Shown here: positions 63,766 to 64,000 of the stretch, one piece after another
Numbering within the stretch: the first letter of the stretch is position 1
Layout of the letters: every line of letters begins with the position of its first letter
The notes under the pieces: generated by a model
The model's input: the letters and a program-made list of their open reading frames with translations, nothing else
Told to the model about the DNA's origin: nothing
The model's database searches: none
Made by a program: the position numbers and the translations under genes
Assembly: GCF_040833955.1 (NCBI RefSeq)
Contig: NZ_CP162133.1
Location: forward strand, 3,045,501 to 3,109,500
Direction: 5' to 3'
Length of the DNA stretch: 64,000 nt
From: Leptospira sp. WS60.C2
Lineage (GTDB): Bacteria; Spirochaetota; Leptospiria; Leptospirales; Leptospiraceae

Positions 63766-64000
63766 CTATTTTCGAAAAACATGATTGAAGTGAAAGTCCA
63801 GAAACTCTTTTGAAGGTAAAAATTTATCAGGCAAATTTATAGTTTGATTTTCATACCGTTTAAACATATCTAGATAAGCATTGTCATTTATATAATCATT
63901 TAGAGAATCAGATATTTTGATTTTAAAATCAGGAGTTATCGTTATAAAACCTTTATCGAAAGCACTATCATGGAGAGAATTTAAACATAGTCCATTGCGA
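63766..64000 (-). CDS. HNH endonuclease-like protein, C-terminal end only
   Basis: The frame is open to the window edge, and codes for about 78 C-terminal residues beginning NGLCLNSLHDSAFDKGFITI. That Asn-Gly-Leu-Cys...His-Asp...Phe-Asp-Lys-Gly block is the typical C-terminal part of HNH restriction-like nucleases. The rest of the gene lies beyond the window, so the family is a working call. Confidence 0.6.
   Translation of the reverse strand, partial: RNGLCLNSLHDSAFDKGFITITPDFKIKISDSLNDYINDNAYLDMFKRYENQTINLPDKFLPSKEFLDFHFNHVFRK

Overview
The window looks like chromosome from a Leptospira species (low-GC, spirochete-style gene content). The reasons are many small secreted or lipoprotein hypotheticals, tandem TRL-like lipoproteins, an MBOAT plus DUF1574-like pair, a 7TM-DISM/SpoIIE phosphatase, and lipid-centred metabolism. 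No rRNA, tRNA, CRISPR array or transposase was seen. The assignment rests on gene content and recognised families, not on a database search.

Layout. 1-6.2 kb: end of rodA, ribF, a STAS antagonist, a DnaJ-like protein, manA and small secreted proteins. 6.2-11.1 kb: pirin, a GH43-like propeller, SRPBCC, a GlpT-type transporter and cysteine synthase. 11.1-16.4 kb: acetoacetyl-CoA ligase and an MBOAT/SGNH-like O-acylation pair. 16.4-22.5 kb: a Cys/His-rich exported protein and a czcCBA-type metal efflux operon, with four 8-bp tandem repeats in front of czcC. 22.4-28.5 kb: dienelactone hydrolase, acyl-CoA dehydrogenase, and a desCB-desT unsaturated fatty acid module with two matching operators. 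28.5-33.9 kb: a hybrid kinase, a TRL lipoprotein/outer-membrane operon, a PTPS-III-like folate enzyme, and DUF1858 and DUF2721 proteins. 33.9-41.5 kb: MDR and crotonyl-CoA reductase genes, then an MbnP/MbnH copper-type operon. 41.5-50 kb: SpoIIE phosphatase, Na/Pi transporter, SlyD-like PPIase, RRM protein, a decayed AbrB/VapC pair and fumC. 50-56 kb: AraC regulator, SRPBCC, alkyltransferase-like and YceI-like proteins, and a disrupted SDR gene. 56-64 kb: GH18-like protein, sdhA-fumA, methyltransferases, DUF families and the end of an HNH nuclease.

The most striking structure is at 53273-54218. A single integron-type gene cassette (MNT/HEPN toxin-antitoxin genes plus a ~160-nt attC) sits inside a short-chain dehydrogenase gene. 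Joining base 53272 to base 54219 restores the SDR reading frame exactly, with no target duplication. The cassette ends rebuild a complementary R''/R' core pair, and the target reads G|AT, which fits a secondary integrase site. The cassette toxin has since acquired a nonsense codon and the SDR a homopolymer frameshift.

Functional themes are membrane lipid control (desCB-desT, acyl-CoA dehydrogenase, acetoacetyl-CoA ligase, Ccr), metal handling (czcCBA, MbnP/MbnH, two exported Cys/His proteins), and the TCA segment fumarase/succinate dehydrogenase flavoprotein. Regulation visible in the sequence includes the DesT-type operators, a palindromic operator over the -10 of the AbrB/VapC pair, a TetR-like palindrome before the acyl-CoA dehydrogenase, and several intrinsic terminators.
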